Positions 7,129 through 15,024 of a stretch of 25,926 bases of DNA are shown in pieces. A model generated the notes under the pieces. It had not been told where the DNA came from. It did not search any database and worked only from the letters and a program-made list of their open reading frames with translations. The stretch lies in NCBI GenBank assembly GCA_031296355.1, contig JARLFX010000268.1:1-25926 (forward strand), read 5' to 3'. Source of the stretch: Acidobacteriaceae bacterium. Lineage in GTDB: Bacteria > Acidobacteriota > Terriglobia > Terriglobales > Acidobacteriaceae. The translations under genes were made by a program, and so were the position numbers. Positions within the stretch are counted from its first letter, which is position 1, and each line of letters starts with the position of its first letter.

Positions 7129-7773
7129 ACGCTCTAGATGATCCGATTGCGTGACCGGTGTAGCCGCACCATTTTCAGGCAATACGACTTCCTCTACTTT
7201 GCCATCGACCGGAGCCGGAATAGGCTCTTCAGGTGCTTCTTCTGTAGAAGCCGCGGTGGCATCCAATCCTTCAAATTCTAGCTGCGCATTCAGTTTCAAA
7301 TCTGCAATACCTAACACGTTAAGGCCCTGATTTTCGGCATGAACCCTTAGACCTTTATCGTCCGTACAAATCGTGTGCGCTCCAGCGGCCATCGCAATCG
7401 CTACAATCTGGCGATCAAATTTAACCTTTATCCATGATTCAGGAACGCCACCGAATTTGTCACCCTCATCTATCGCCTTACGGGTAACGAGAGAATGTTC
7501 TATGGCGGCTTTTTGGTCGAATGAAACCATGCGAAAGCGCGAAGTTGAACCAAATTCTGCCATATATCCAGAAGCTGCATTCTCCGCTCTAACCAATAGT
7601 TCGGCCAAAACCGGAGCCGCTATGATCACTCTTTCGCCCTTCGCCGTAAGCTCATTTACAAGAGCTACTACGCGCTCATGAGCGTCAACAATTGGCTCAT
7701 TCGTTAACGGGTTTCTAGGGGGAGAAGTCTTATCGTTCAGAAGTAACAACAGCGCGGTCGCATCGAGAACCAT
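7084..7773 (-). CDS. PIN-domain nuclease with disordered acidic tail
   Basis: A 229-aa protein with a PIN fold at residues 1 to about 160. The acidic metal-site pattern is visible: D4 (VLDATALLLLL), E58 (APVLAELLVR), D120 (FDRQIVAIAMAAGA) and D138/D139 (ICTDDKGL). PIN domains of this kind usually cut RNA, often as VapC toxins. Compared with a typical VapC of about 130 aa, it has extra sequence between the first two acidic residues (about 14-35) and a tail at 165-229 rich in E, P, A and T, ending in a basic KKGG patch. Its ATG directly abuts the TAG of the upstream gene, so the two are co-translated. GC is lower than in the flanking genes, which suggests transfer. A predicted antisense RNA faces its 3' end. 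Confidence 0.8.
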   Translation of the reverse strand: MVLDATALLLLLNDKTSPPRNPLTNEPIVDAHERVVALVNELTAKGERVIIAAPVLAELLVRAENAASGYMAEFGSTSRFRMVSFDQKAAIEHSLVTRKAIDEGDKFGGVPESWIKVKFDRQIVAIAMAAGAHTICTDDKGLRVHAENQGLNVLGIADLKLNAQLEFEGLDATAASTEEAPEEPIPAPVDGKVEEVVLPENGAATPVTQSDHLERKKGGTIVEIAPPSV

Positions 7774-8514
7774 CTATTTTTCGTCCTCTTCTCCCCTAAG
7801 TTCAGTCAGTAGTGCATAGGGGTCTTCAACTTTGTCCCACTCGTTACCAGGGATTGCCCTGAGCCTGCGAATTACATCTTCTGCCGGATCACTGTTTAGT
7901 TGCGCGAAATTTACAATGTTCATTGTGTTTAATTTCCACTCACCATTCGCTTCTCTTCGCCAGCTGGCCTCTCCGTAAGCGCGCAAAACGGGCCCGAAGA
8001 TATGGGGCCCCATTTGCCGAGCGATGGCTCTGGTCGTATTGCATTTATACACACGGTCTCCGTCAGCTAAGTGGACTGGGACGGTTTCATCCTTACCACC
8101 TAAACTGATAAGAACTCCTTCGATAACGTCCTCTTGAATTACCGGATTAAACACTATTGGCATGGGTCGCGCCTTGCCCGGAAATACGATGAGGTTGCTA
8201 TGCTGTCGTAGAACAATTCCATCTGTCCCATCATCGAACAACATATCGTCGATTTTCTGCTGCGCATTACGCGCATCAATAGGGCCCCCGCCCATCTTCA
8301 CGAGTTGTAGTCGTTTAGCGACTTTGGGTTCGTCGGTATCCCTGACGCGAGTGAGCAACCCCGCACTCGCGTTTTCCATCTTCACAAAATGAACGCCGTC
8401 GGGGTATCCCAGCAACTTCGAAAAAGCTGCCATGTACTCCGCGAGCCGCTCCATCGTGATGGTGGTCGGCGTAAATCCGTTGATTTTCAGGCGGTACTCT
8501 GTGCCATCGGCCAT
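7774..8514 (-). CDS. Conserved-looking protein of unknown function, PIN partner
   Basis: A 246-aa soluble protein with no signal peptide or membrane segment; I cannot assign a named domain. The N-terminus (about 1-60) has alternating hydrophobic strands and a helix (LAEYMAAFSKLLG). The middle (about 95-150) is strand-rich (HSNLIVFPGKARPMPIVF, EGVLISLGGKDETVPVHL). A conserved-looking block at 155-200 contains C158, RAIARQMGPHIFG and a W-rich WRREANGEWKL segment. The end is helical and acidic. I recall proteins of this type beside PIN nucleases in other bacteria, but that memory was not checked. It is much larger than normal VapB antitoxins and shows no ribbon-helix-helix, AbrB or HTH motif. 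There is no clear ribosome binding site before the ATG. It is first in a two-gene unit with the PIN gene. Confidence 0.8.
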   Translation of the reverse strand: MADGTEYRLKINGFTPTTITMERLAEYMAAFSKLLGYPDGVHFVKMENASAGLLTRVRDTDEPKVAKRLQLVKMGGGPIDARNAQQKIDDMLFDDGTDGIVLRQHSNLIVFPGKARPMPIVFNPVIQEDVIEGVLISLGGKDETVPVHLADGDRVYKCNTTRAIARQMGPHIFGPVLRAYGEASWRREANGEWKLNTMNIVNFAQLNSDPAEDVIRRLRAIPGNEWDKVEDPYALLTELRGEEDEK

Positions 8515-8555
8515 AATTGCTCGTACACTTGAGACGCGGTACAGGGAGTAAGAGA

Positions 8556-8584
8556 ACCATACCTACCTTCCATTTAGATGGCAA
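8556..8584 (-). promoter_or_regulatory. Candidate promoter of the 246-aa/PIN operon
   Basis: On the minus strand, TTGCCA (8584-8579), a 17-base spacer, and TATGGT (8561-8556). The predicted start is near 8549, giving a leader of about 35 bases. A 12-base motif, TTACTCCCTGTA (8551-8540), sits at the predicted start and recurs at 8978-8967, which could be an operator. Confidence 0.4.
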
Positions 8585-8859
8585 TAACAAATCCGAGTCA
8601 GTAGTCAGTTGGGGGACAATCCGGAGACAGCATACATATTCCCTATTCCCGCTACATCCGCAAATCCCACTCGACCGCCTTTATCTTTCGTTAAGCCCCC
8701 GGCTTCAGCCCTGCTGGAAAACCAGCCGCGCCGTCAGGCGCGCTCCTTGCTGCCGCAGGCTACAGCGAGCCGCAGGCGCAGCGAGTCTTTTCTCTCCGCG
8801 GCCAGCTCCACGGACCCATAGCATCCATAGAGCATGCAAGCATTACCCATGCAACTACC

Positions 8860-8882
8860 GGGTGTCATCCATGATGACACCC
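8860..8882. other. Perfect 10-bp dyad
   Basis: Arms GGGTGTCATC and GATGACACCC surround a 3-base loop (CAT). There is no T run on either side, so it resembles a protein-binding dyad or an RNA structural element rather than a terminator. It lies about 350 bases upstream of the 246-aa gene and about 270 past the end of rodA. Confidence 0.5.
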
Positions 8883-8898
8883 ACAAACCGTCCATAAA

Positions 8899-8935
8899 AA
8901 AACACGCAAAACCAAACTTTCTCTGGAAAGTTTGG
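8899..8935 (-). terminator. Probable terminator after rodA
   Basis: A perfect 10-bp stem with arms CCAAACTTTC and GAAAGTTTGG surrounds a 4-base loop. Read on the minus strand it is followed by TTTTGCGTGTTTTTTT. The stem is AT-rich but the T run is long. It lies about 195 bases past the rodA stop and would separate the elongasome operon from the PIN cassette. Confidence 0.6.
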
Positions 8936-9022
8936 CGTAGTTTCCATCCAAAATCGCTACAATTAATACAGGGAGTAAATTCCAGACGCACCGGGCCGCA
9001 CCCATAACCCGTTACGAATGAA

Positions 9023-9102
9023 ATATTTACCCGTAAATATCCTGTTTCCAAATATTTAGCCGCAGTCGCATAGGCTAAGTACCTGCAAACAAGATATTTA
9101 GC
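9023..9102. repeat. AT-rich ATATTTA repeats with dyad
   Basis: ATATTTA occurs at 9023, 9052 and 9094; the last two extend to ATATTTAGC and start 42 bases apart. The first is half of a dyad, ATATTTAC/GTAAATAT (9023-9040). The stretch is strikingly AT-rich between GC-rich genes. Confidence 0.5.
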
Positions 9103-9130
9103 ATTTTAGGTGGGGAGGGGGTATCCCCTC

Positions 9131-10240
9131 CTAGTTTACAAACCGTCGCATCCGCACATTCATCACCATGCCCAGCGCCAGGAAGATGAAGAGCACGCTC
9201 GATCCGCCGTAGCTCATCAGCGGCAGCGGGATACCCGTCACCGGCATCAGCCCGATCACCATGCCGATATTCACCGCGATCTGAAACAAAATCACCGCCG
9301 CCACGCCCATCACGATGAACGCTCCCGGCAGATCAGCCGCCGTCTGCGCATTTTGAATCAGCCGCATCAGGATGAAAAAATAGAGCAGCAGCACAAACAC
9401 CGCGCCCACAAACCCATGCTCCTCGCAGAACGCCGCGAAGATGAAATCGGTATACGGAATCGGCAGAAAGTCGCCCTGTGTCTGCGTGCCCTTGGTCGCG
9501 CCCTTGCCCCACAATCCGCCCGAACCCACCGCGATCTTCGACTGCCGTATCTGGTATCCCGAACCGCGCGGGTCCTCATCCGGGTTGATGAAGCTGGTAA
9601 GCCGTTGCTTCTGATACGGCTTCAGCAGCTTGCCGGAGAACCACAGCCCGCCCACGGTGAGCGAGAGTCCAAGCACCAGTATCGTAGTCTGCTTCCAGCG
9701 CAGCCCGCCCAGCAGCAAGCCGCAGATCAGCACCGGCACATACGTGAGTGATGTGCCCAGGTCTGGCTGCTTCAGCACCATCAGCATGGGCACGCCCACC
9801 AGGGCAAACGCCTTGGCAATATCCTTCCATGTCAGATCGCGCCCCGCCAGCCCCCAGAAGTAGCGGGCAACCGTCAGGATCAGCACCAGCTTCACCCACT
9901 CCGACGGCTGAAAGTGTATCCCCCCCGGTAGCTTGATCCACCGCCGCGCCCCCAGCACCTTTGTCCCAACCAGCATGACCGCGAGCAGCGCCATCAGGCT
10001 TACCCCATACGCCCAGTACGCATACTCCAGCAGCGCCTGGTAGCTGATCTTTGCCATCACAAACATCAGCACCAATCCGACGCCGAGATACACCATCTGG
10101 CTCTTGTGGAAGCCGACGAACTTGGTATGCAGCGTGGCCGAGTAGATCTCAAACACGCTGATTACCGAGAGCAGCAGAACCAGGCTCAGCAGTATCCAGT
10201 CAAAATCGCGAAAGAAAGAAAGCGAACGGCGCGTCGGCAT
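9131..10240 (-). CDS. rodA: RodA, SEDS peptidoglycan glycosyltransferase
   Basis: A 369-aa SEDS-family polymerase that extends glycan strands from lipid II for lateral wall growth, working in the inner membrane with the PBP2 transpeptidase. About ten hydrophobic segments run through the protein. Family signatures are present: ARRWIKLPGGIHFQPSEW near 100-115, LKQPDLGTSL near 157-166, the catalytic-loop region around the DFLPIPYTDFIFAAFCEEHG block near 270-290, and the C-terminal IGLMPVTGIPLPLMSYGGSS motif. Length is typical. It starts with ATG 58 bases after the mrdA stop and is the last gene of the mre operon. In related genomes an RNase E/G gene commonly lies near mre genes; here about 3.1 kb of repeats, tRNA-like and PIN genes lie between. 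Confidence 0.97.
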   Translation of the reverse strand: MPTRRSLSFFRDFDWILLSLVLLLSVISVFEIYSATLHTKFVGFHKSQMVYLGVGLVLMFVMAKISYQALLEYAYWAYGVSLMALLAVMLVGTKVLGARRWIKLPGGIHFQPSEWVKLVLILTVARYFWGLAGRDLTWKDIAKAFALVGVPMLMVLKQPDLGTSLTYVPVLICGLLLGGLRWKQTTILVLGLSLTVGGLWFSGKLLKPYQKQRLTSFINPDEDPRGSGYQIRQSKIAVGSGGLWGKGATKGTQTQGDFLPIPYTDFIFAAFCEEHGFVGAVFVLLLYFFILMRLIQNAQTAADLPGAFIVMGVAAVILFQIAVNIGMVIGLMPVTGIPLPLMSYGGSSVLFIFLALGMVMNVRMRRFVN

Positions 10241-10298
10241 CAGGGGTTGACCCCAGTGTATGACAACGTTGGCCCCTGCATCCGTAAGCTATGCATAG

Positions 10299-12257
10299 CT
10301 AATTCCCCGCTGGCACGGCCTGCGGCTTGGCCACAGTACCGGGGGTGGATTGCTTGGTGTCGGCTGCGGGCTGGGCATCGGCTGCAGGATCTACGGTCAC
10401 CGCAGGCGGCTTGGCAAGCACCAGCACATTGCCGGCCAGCCTCCGCTGCTTGTCAACAAACGCTTTGATCACTGGAGCGGCCAGTTGTGCGGACTTCCAT
10501 CCCCAGTCACCGCCTTCCCACAGGGCCACCACTACGATGTCTGGATTGCGCCGCGGCGTCATACCCACGAACCACGCGTTGGTCAGCGTGCCGTGCAAGC
10601 CGAGCCTGGCTGCCGCGTCGTGGCCCACGGTCTGCGCAGTTCCGGTCTTGCCGGCAAAGTCGACGCCTTCCAGGTGCGCTGCCGCGGCTGTTCCCCCCGG
10701 TGCGGTCACTGCCGCCATGCCATCCGTCACAGTCTCCCACGTCGCTGGATCCATCGGCACCGTCTTCTCGCCCGAGCCCGGGAACATCGTCTCGTAGGCG
10801 TCGCGGTCTTCGTCGGGAATCTCGTTAGGGAAGACCAGGTGCGGCCGCCGCATCACGCCGCCGGAAGCGATGCCGCTCAGCGCACGCGCCAGCTGGATCG
10901 GCGTCACCGCAATCGCGCCCTGCCCAATGCCGACCGAGATCGTTTCTCCTGCGTACCACTTCTCGTGATAGTTCCGCAGCTTCCACTCTTCTGACGGCAT
11001 CGTGCCGGTTGCCTCTTCCGGCAAATCGACGCCTGTCTTCTGCCCTATACCAAACTGGCTGGCATACCGCGCAATGGTGCCGATGCCCAGCTTCTCCGCC
11101 AGCGTGTAGAAGTAGGTATCGCACGACCACGGGATGGCGTGATCGATATCCACCATGCCGTGCCGCTGATCGCACTTGAAGTAGTGCCCGTAGAAACTGG
11201 CGCCGCCATTGCACATCACACGCATGTTCTGCGCCAGGTTCTCCTGCAGTCCGGCGACAGACATGATGATCTTGAACGTAGACCCCGGCGCGAGCTGCGC
11301 CTGGATCGCCTTGTTCAGCATCGGGTGGTTGGGATCGTTGATGATCTGGTCCCACTCTGACTGCTTGATGCGCACCGAGAATGCGTTGGGATCGAACGTG
11401 GGCCGCGAAACCATCGCCAGTATCTCACCGGTATGCGGATCCATCGCGACGATAGCACCGTTGTGCCCTTGCAGCGCCTGCTCTGCCACCTTCTGTAGAT
11501 CAAGGTCGATCGTGAGTCGCAGATCGTGGCCCGGCACGGCAGGCGTCTCGCCCAGCCGTCCGATCTCGCGACCGTGGCTGTTCACCACCACATCGCGCGA
11601 ACCGTTCTTACCGCGCAGGATTGGATCGTACGCCTTCTCGATGCCGGAACGCCCTACAACATCGCCAGGCTCATATTCCGCATAGCGCGGATCGTTCAGC
11701 ATCTCTTCCGATACTTCCCCCACATAGCCGATCATGTGCGCCGCAAAACCGCCGCCGGGATATAGCCGCCGCTGCTCGTCCAGCGTCTCCAGTTCAGGCA
11801 GCTCGTTGCGGTGCGCTTCAATAAACGCCTGCTCGTCCGGCGTAATGTCCTGCTTGATGGGAATTGGCTGGTACCGCGGCGCGTGCTGGAAGTGCTTCAC
11901 CATTGCTTGCAACTGGTCCAGCGGAATATGCAAACCGCTGGAGATCAGCGGCAGATCCACATCAGGATTCTGCATCTGCTCGCGCAGCAGAAAGCACGAC
12001 ACCGATGGATAGTTGTCCACGATCAGCCGTCCTTCGCGGTCTAATATCTTGCCGCGCGGCGCCAGTACGGGAACCTTGCGAATACGGTTCTGCTCGGCCA
12101 GCGCGCGGAAACTCGCCATGTTCAGCACCTGCAGCCGCCACAGGCCGATCAGTAATACCGCGATCACTGCCGCAAGAATATATTGCGACGCGAGTAGCTT
12201 ACCCGTCGGCAGCTTCTCGTGGTGTCCTGCAGCGGATTGGCCGAGAGCACTCTTCAC
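10299..12257 (-). CDS. mrdA: Penicillin-binding protein 2, elongasome transpeptidase
   Basis: A 652-aa class B PBP that cross-links peptidoglycan during rod elongation. There is a single N-terminal membrane segment at about 25-45. The dimerisation/pedestal region follows (APRGKILDREGRLIVDN at about 66-82). The transpeptidase domain has the nucleophile S326 in STFK, the second motif S378-C-D380 (the SxD form seen in PBP2 enzymes), and K537-T-G. The tail from about 605 is Ala/Pro/Thr-rich and probably disordered. It starts with GTG at 12257, seven bases after the mreD stop. An AAAGGG site inside the end of mreD can serve as ribosome binding site, indicating tight coupling. RodA, its polymerase partner, follows. 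Confidence 0.97.
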   Translation of the reverse strand: MKSALGQSAAGHHEKLPTGKLLASQYILAAVIAVLLIGLWRLQVLNMASFRALAEQNRIRKVPVLAPRGKILDREGRLIVDNYPSVSCFLLREQMQNPDVDLPLISSGLHIPLDQLQAMVKHFQHAPRYQPIPIKQDITPDEQAFIEAHRNELPELETLDEQRRLYPGGGFAAHMIGYVGEVSEEMLNDPRYAEYEPGDVVGRSGIEKAYDPILRGKNGSRDVVVNSHGREIGRLGETPAVPGHDLRLTIDLDLQKVAEQALQGHNGAIVAMDPHTGEILAMVSRPTFDPNAFSVRIKQSEWDQIINDPNHPMLNKAIQAQLAPGSTFKIIMSVAGLQENLAQNMRVMCNGGASFYGHYFKCDQRHGMVDIDHAIPWSCDTYFYTLAEKLGIGTIARYASQFGIGQKTGVDLPEEATGTMPSEEWKLRNYHEKWYAGETISVGIGQGAIAVTPIQLARALSGIASGGVMRRPHLVFPNEIPDEDRDAYETMFPGSGEKTVPMDPATWETVTDGMAAVTAPGGTAAAAHLEGVDFAGKTGTAQTVGHDAAARLGLHGTLTNAWFVGMTPRRNPDIVVVALWEGGDWGWKSAQLAAPVIKAFVDKQRRLAGNVLVLAKPPAVTVDPAADAQPAADTKQSTPGTVAKPQAVPAGN

Positions 12258-12265
12258 TGCGTCAT

Positions 12266-12784
12266 TTACCCTTTACGTCTTAGACGATCAAGCACCCAGA
12301 AAAGGACCACGGAGACCAGTGCATTCGCAACGATCCGTGCGGTCTCATGCAGCCACATCCACTGCGCGTCAAAGCCCAGCAGCCGCCGCTCGATGATGTA
12401 GATCAAAATCGAATTCGCCAGCGTGAAAACAGCCGTCAGCAGCATGCGGGAGACGGTGTTCTCCACGTCAATACGCACGCCGATGGAAGCAGCCGCATAG
12501 CCGATGATGGACTTCGCCATGCCGTTCACGCCGATCGGATGCCCGGTCTGCGCGTCCTGCACAAGACCGATCAGCATGCCCGCCAGTGTGCCTGCAATCG
12601 GGCCGCGCAATGTGATCGCAAAATAAATCACTACCAGTAGCGGCAGATCAAGCAGAACGAAATGCGGAAACAGATGCGGCACATAGACCTGCAGTATGAG
12701 CGCCAGAATGGGCACTACCACCAGCACCACCGGGTGGAAGGTCGTCTCATTCTCATGCCGCGTCAATGTGCTGTTCATCGCCAT
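12266..12784 (-). CDS. mreD: Rod shape-determining protein MreD
   Basis: A 172-aa polytopic inner-membrane protein with five to six hydrophobic segments (about 18-38, 40-58, 60-77, 90-105, 108-130 and 145-165). Length and position match MreD, which links MreC and the cell-wall synthases. Sequence features typical of the family include the LPLLVVIYFAI helix and the G-rich GTLAGMLIGLVQD segment. The ATG overlaps the mreC stop by one base (TGATG), so translation is coupled. MreD is poorly conserved, so the call rests on topology plus its place between mreC and mrdA, which together are convincing. Confidence 0.93.
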   Translation of the reverse strand: MAMNSTLTRHENETTFHPVVLVVVPILALILQVYVPHLFPHFVLLDLPLLVVIYFAITLRGPIAGTLAGMLIGLVQDAQTGHPIGVNGMAKSIIGYAAASIGVRIDVENTVSRMLLTAVFTLANSILIYIIERRLLGFDAQWMWLHETARIVANALVSVVLFWVLDRLRRKG

Positions 12785-13866
12785 CAGTGCTGCTCCGAAT
12801 TGTGCTCACCGGGACGCATCGAAGATGCTGGCGGCACCGCCCCCGGTGTGAATCTGTCAGGATGCGCCACCGGTGCTGGCCGCATCGTCTGCGGTGCGCC
12901 TGCTGCATCTGCCGGCGTCGGCTCAATCGTCGGCAGCGCACCTGCGGCCGTGTCTGCCGCGCGCTGCAAATCCGATTCGCTCGCGGATGCTCCGGGGCCG
13001 GAGAGGGCGGCGCTGGTTTCAGTAATCACCAGCACCTCTTCCAGTTGACCCAGGTTTGCCGCAGGCTTCAGCGTAAGTGCAATGTATGGCGGATGCTGAT
13101 GGTCCAGGCTGATAGATTGCACATCGCCCACCGCCAGTCCCCGCGGAAACACCTGGTCGCCGCCGCTGGTCAGCACACGTTCGCCTGGCTTGATGCGGTC
13201 ATCCGGCAGCAGATCGATCACCTGCACCTGCCCCGCCGCATTGCCGCGCAGAATGCCGCGAATGCGCGTCGTCTCCAGAATCACACCAGCGCCCGCGGTC
13301 TGGTCATTCATCTCCAGCACCTGCGCCGAATCCGGAAACACTTCGCGCACTTTACCTACAATTCCGTCTGGCGTAATCACCGGCATATCCACCTTCAGCC
13401 CGTCGTTGGAACCCTTGTCAATCAGGATCACGCGTGACTGGTCACTGCCGCTGGTGCCGATGACCTGCGCTACCACTGTCTTGTAAATGTATTGCTGACG
13501 GAAGCCGAGCAGCTTCTGCAGCCGCTGCCCCTGGCGCGCATCAGCCATCAGGCTCATCTGCTGCAGCCGCATGCTATCCACTTGCGCTTGTAGATCGTAA
13601 TTTTTCTGCCGCACGCCCCTCAGATACACGTAATTGCGCCACAGGTTGCGCGTGCCATGGCCTATGCCGGTGAAGAGCCGCTCTACCGGAGTGACCACAA
13701 CGGCAATCGCCAACCGCACCACGCGAACATGGTGGCCGTCAGAACGCGCATCGGCTACTGCCGTTACCGTTGGGCGATGGATCTGCGTGGCCAGGGCAAT
13801 GAGCTGCAAAAGCAGCACAATGCCGAGCACCAGCAAACCTTTATACCGGCTGAACAAGGATTCCAT
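12784..13866 (-). CDS. mreC: Rod shape-determining protein MreC
   Basis: A 360-aa bitopic protein with a large periplasmic part. The N-terminal membrane helix is at about 9-28, a coiled coil at about 80-115 (NYDLQAQVDSMRLQQMSLM), and the double beta-barrel domain at about 120-275 (VIGTSGSDQSRVILIDKGSNDGLKVDMPV is a family signature). The tail from about 285 is Pro/Ala/Thr-rich and low-complexity, longer than in the E. coli protein. I chose the ATG at 13866 (MESLFSRYKG); an in-frame TTG at 13887 would add seven residues and has a slightly better GGA in front, so the start is not settled. It activates PBP2-RodA and binds MreB and MreD. Confidence 0.95.
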   Translation of the reverse strand: MESLFSRYKGLLVLGIVLLLQLIALATQIHRPTVTAVADARSDGHHVRVVRLAIAVVVTPVERLFTGIGHGTRNLWRNYVYLRGVRQKNYDLQAQVDSMRLQQMSLMADARQGQRLQKLLGFRQQYIYKTVVAQVIGTSGSDQSRVILIDKGSNDGLKVDMPVITPDGIVGKVREVFPDSAQVLEMNDQTAGAGVILETTRIRGILRGNAAGQVQVIDLLPDDRIKPGERVLTSGGDQVFPRGLAVGDVQSISLDHQHPPYIALTLKPAANLGQLEEVLVITETSAALSGPGASASESDLQRAADTAAGALPTIEPTPADAAGAPQTMRPAPVAHPDRFTPGAVPPASSMRPGEHNSEQH

Positions 13867-13907
13867 TGCACTCTGTGCCGCACGCAATCCGCACGGCGAT
13901 GCTGCGG

Positions 13908-14972
13908 CTACTCGATTGAAATTTTGCGCAACAGCGCGAAGTCGGAGAGCATCTTGCCTGTACCCAGCACAACCGACGCAAGCGGATCGTCTGCGATGGA
14001 AACCGGCAGACCCGTTTCTTCGCGAATGCGGCGGTCCAGATTTTTGATCAGTGCGCCGCCGCCCGTCAGCACAATACCGCGGTCGCTGATGTCCGCAGAA
14101 AGCTCAGGCGGCGTACGCTCCAGTGCCACGCGAATCGCGTTGATGATGGTGGCAATGGATTCGCCCAGCGCTTCGCGAATCTCGGAATCTTCAATGGTGA
14201 TGGTCTTGGGAATGCCTTCGATCAGGTTGCGTCCCTTGATCTCCATCGTCAGCGGCTTATCCAGCGGGAACGCTGAGCCAATCTCGATCTTGATCTGCTC
14301 TGCCGTGCGCTCGCCAACCAGCAGGTTGTACTTGCGCTTGAGGTAGTTCATCACTGCCTCGTCCATCTGATTGCCGGCCACGCGCACTGAGCGCGAATAC
14401 ACAATGCCCGAAAGTGAGATCACCGCGATGTCCGTTGTACCGCCGCCAATGTCGACCACCATGTTGCCGCCGGGCTCGGTGATCGGCAGGCCTGCACCGA
14501 TCGCAGCCACCATCGCCTGTTCCACCAGATGCACTTCACTGGCCTTCGCGCGATACGCCGAATCCATGACCGCGCGTTTTTCTACCTGCGTAATCTCTGA
14601 CGGCACGCCGATCACGATGCGCGGATGCACCAGCATCTTGCGGTTGTGTGCCTTCTGGATGAAGTAGTTCAACATCTTTTCCGTGTGGCGGAAGTCCGCG
14701 ATCACGCCATCTTTCATCGGCTTGATGGCAACGATGTTTCCCGGCGTGCGGCCCAGCATCTCTTTTGCTTCTTTGCCCACCGCCTCCACTTCATTCGTCA
14801 ATTTATTGACGGCGATGATGGAGGGCTCATTCACGATCACGCCTTTGCCACTGGCATAGACGAGCGTGTTGGCTGTTCCGAGATCTATTGCCAGGTCGCT
14901 GGAGAAGAGACTGAAGATAGAGCGGATGTTGTGAAAACGCGATGTGCGGGAGGAAAAGCCGTTCTGTGCCAT
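13908..14972 (-). CDS. mreB: Actin-like rod-shape protein MreB
   Basis: A 354-aa bacterial actin that polymerises under the membrane and directs the elongasome. Phosphate 1 loop DLAIDLGTANTLVY at about 26-39; phosphate 2 VVDIGGGTTDIAVISL in the middle; adenosine motif IVLTGGGALIKNLDRRI near 305-320. Length is typical once a 20-residue Ser/Phe/Arg-rich N-terminal extension, which may be a membrane-binding helix, is allowed for. It is the first full gene of mreB-mreC-mreD-mrdA-rodA. Its own ribosome binding site is weak (AAGG 14 bases before ATG), and two tiny overlapping ORFs end ten bases upstream, which suggests translational coupling. Confidence 0.98.
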   Translation of the reverse strand: MAQNGFSSRTSRFHNIRSIFSLFSSDLAIDLGTANTLVYASGKGVIVNEPSIIAVNKLTNEVEAVGKEAKEMLGRTPGNIVAIKPMKDGVIADFRHTEKMLNYFIQKAHNRKMLVHPRIVIGVPSEITQVEKRAVMDSAYRAKASEVHLVEQAMVAAIGAGLPITEPGGNMVVDIGGGTTDIAVISLSGIVYSRSVRVAGNQMDEAVMNYLKRKYNLLVGERTAEQIKIEIGSAFPLDKPLTMEIKGRNLIEGIPKTITIEDSEIREALGESIATIINAIRVALERTPPELSADISDRGIVLTGGGALIKNLDRRIREETGLPVSIADDPLASVVLGTGKMLSDFALLRKISIE

Positions 14973-14982
14973 ACGTTGCTTT

Positions 14983-15024
14983 TTAACCTTGTGTGGGTGT
15001 GCGCTGTGGAGGACGCTCTTTCAT
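14983..15024 (-). CDS. Possible leader peptide uORF2 before mreB
   Basis: A 13-codon frame ([13 protein letters not shown]) whose ATG overlaps the stop of uORF1 as ATGA and whose TAA lies ten bases before the mreB ATG. It is Pro/Arg/Thr-rich, including a PP pair of the sort that can slow ribosomes. It contains the only SD-like AAGG available to mreB. Coding status is inferred from arrangement only. Confidence 0.3.
   Translation of the reverse strand: MKERPPQRTPTQG

Larger units (their letters stand above)
8585..9130. other. Gene-free region between rodA and the PIN cassette
   Basis: No gene is supported. It holds a TTAAGCCCCCGGCTTCAGCC repeat (8691-8710), nearly identical to 215-234. It also holds a CGCGCC/GGCGCG hairpin near 8729-8744, a perfect 10-bp dyad (8860-8882), a terminator-like hairpin (8912-8935), and AT-rich ATATTTA repeats (9023-9102). 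The 105-codon minus-strand frame across it has no ribosome binding site and no family features. Confidence 0.5.

Noticed and set aside
8734..9051. 105-codon minus-strand frame upstream of the PIN cassette
   Set aside because: Spans dyads and a terminator-like hairpin, has no ribosome binding site and no family features.
6943..9130. tRNA-targeted integrative element with attL/attR
   Set aside because: No second copy of the tRNA 3' end was found to 9130, and no integrase is present, so a defined element cannot be claimed.
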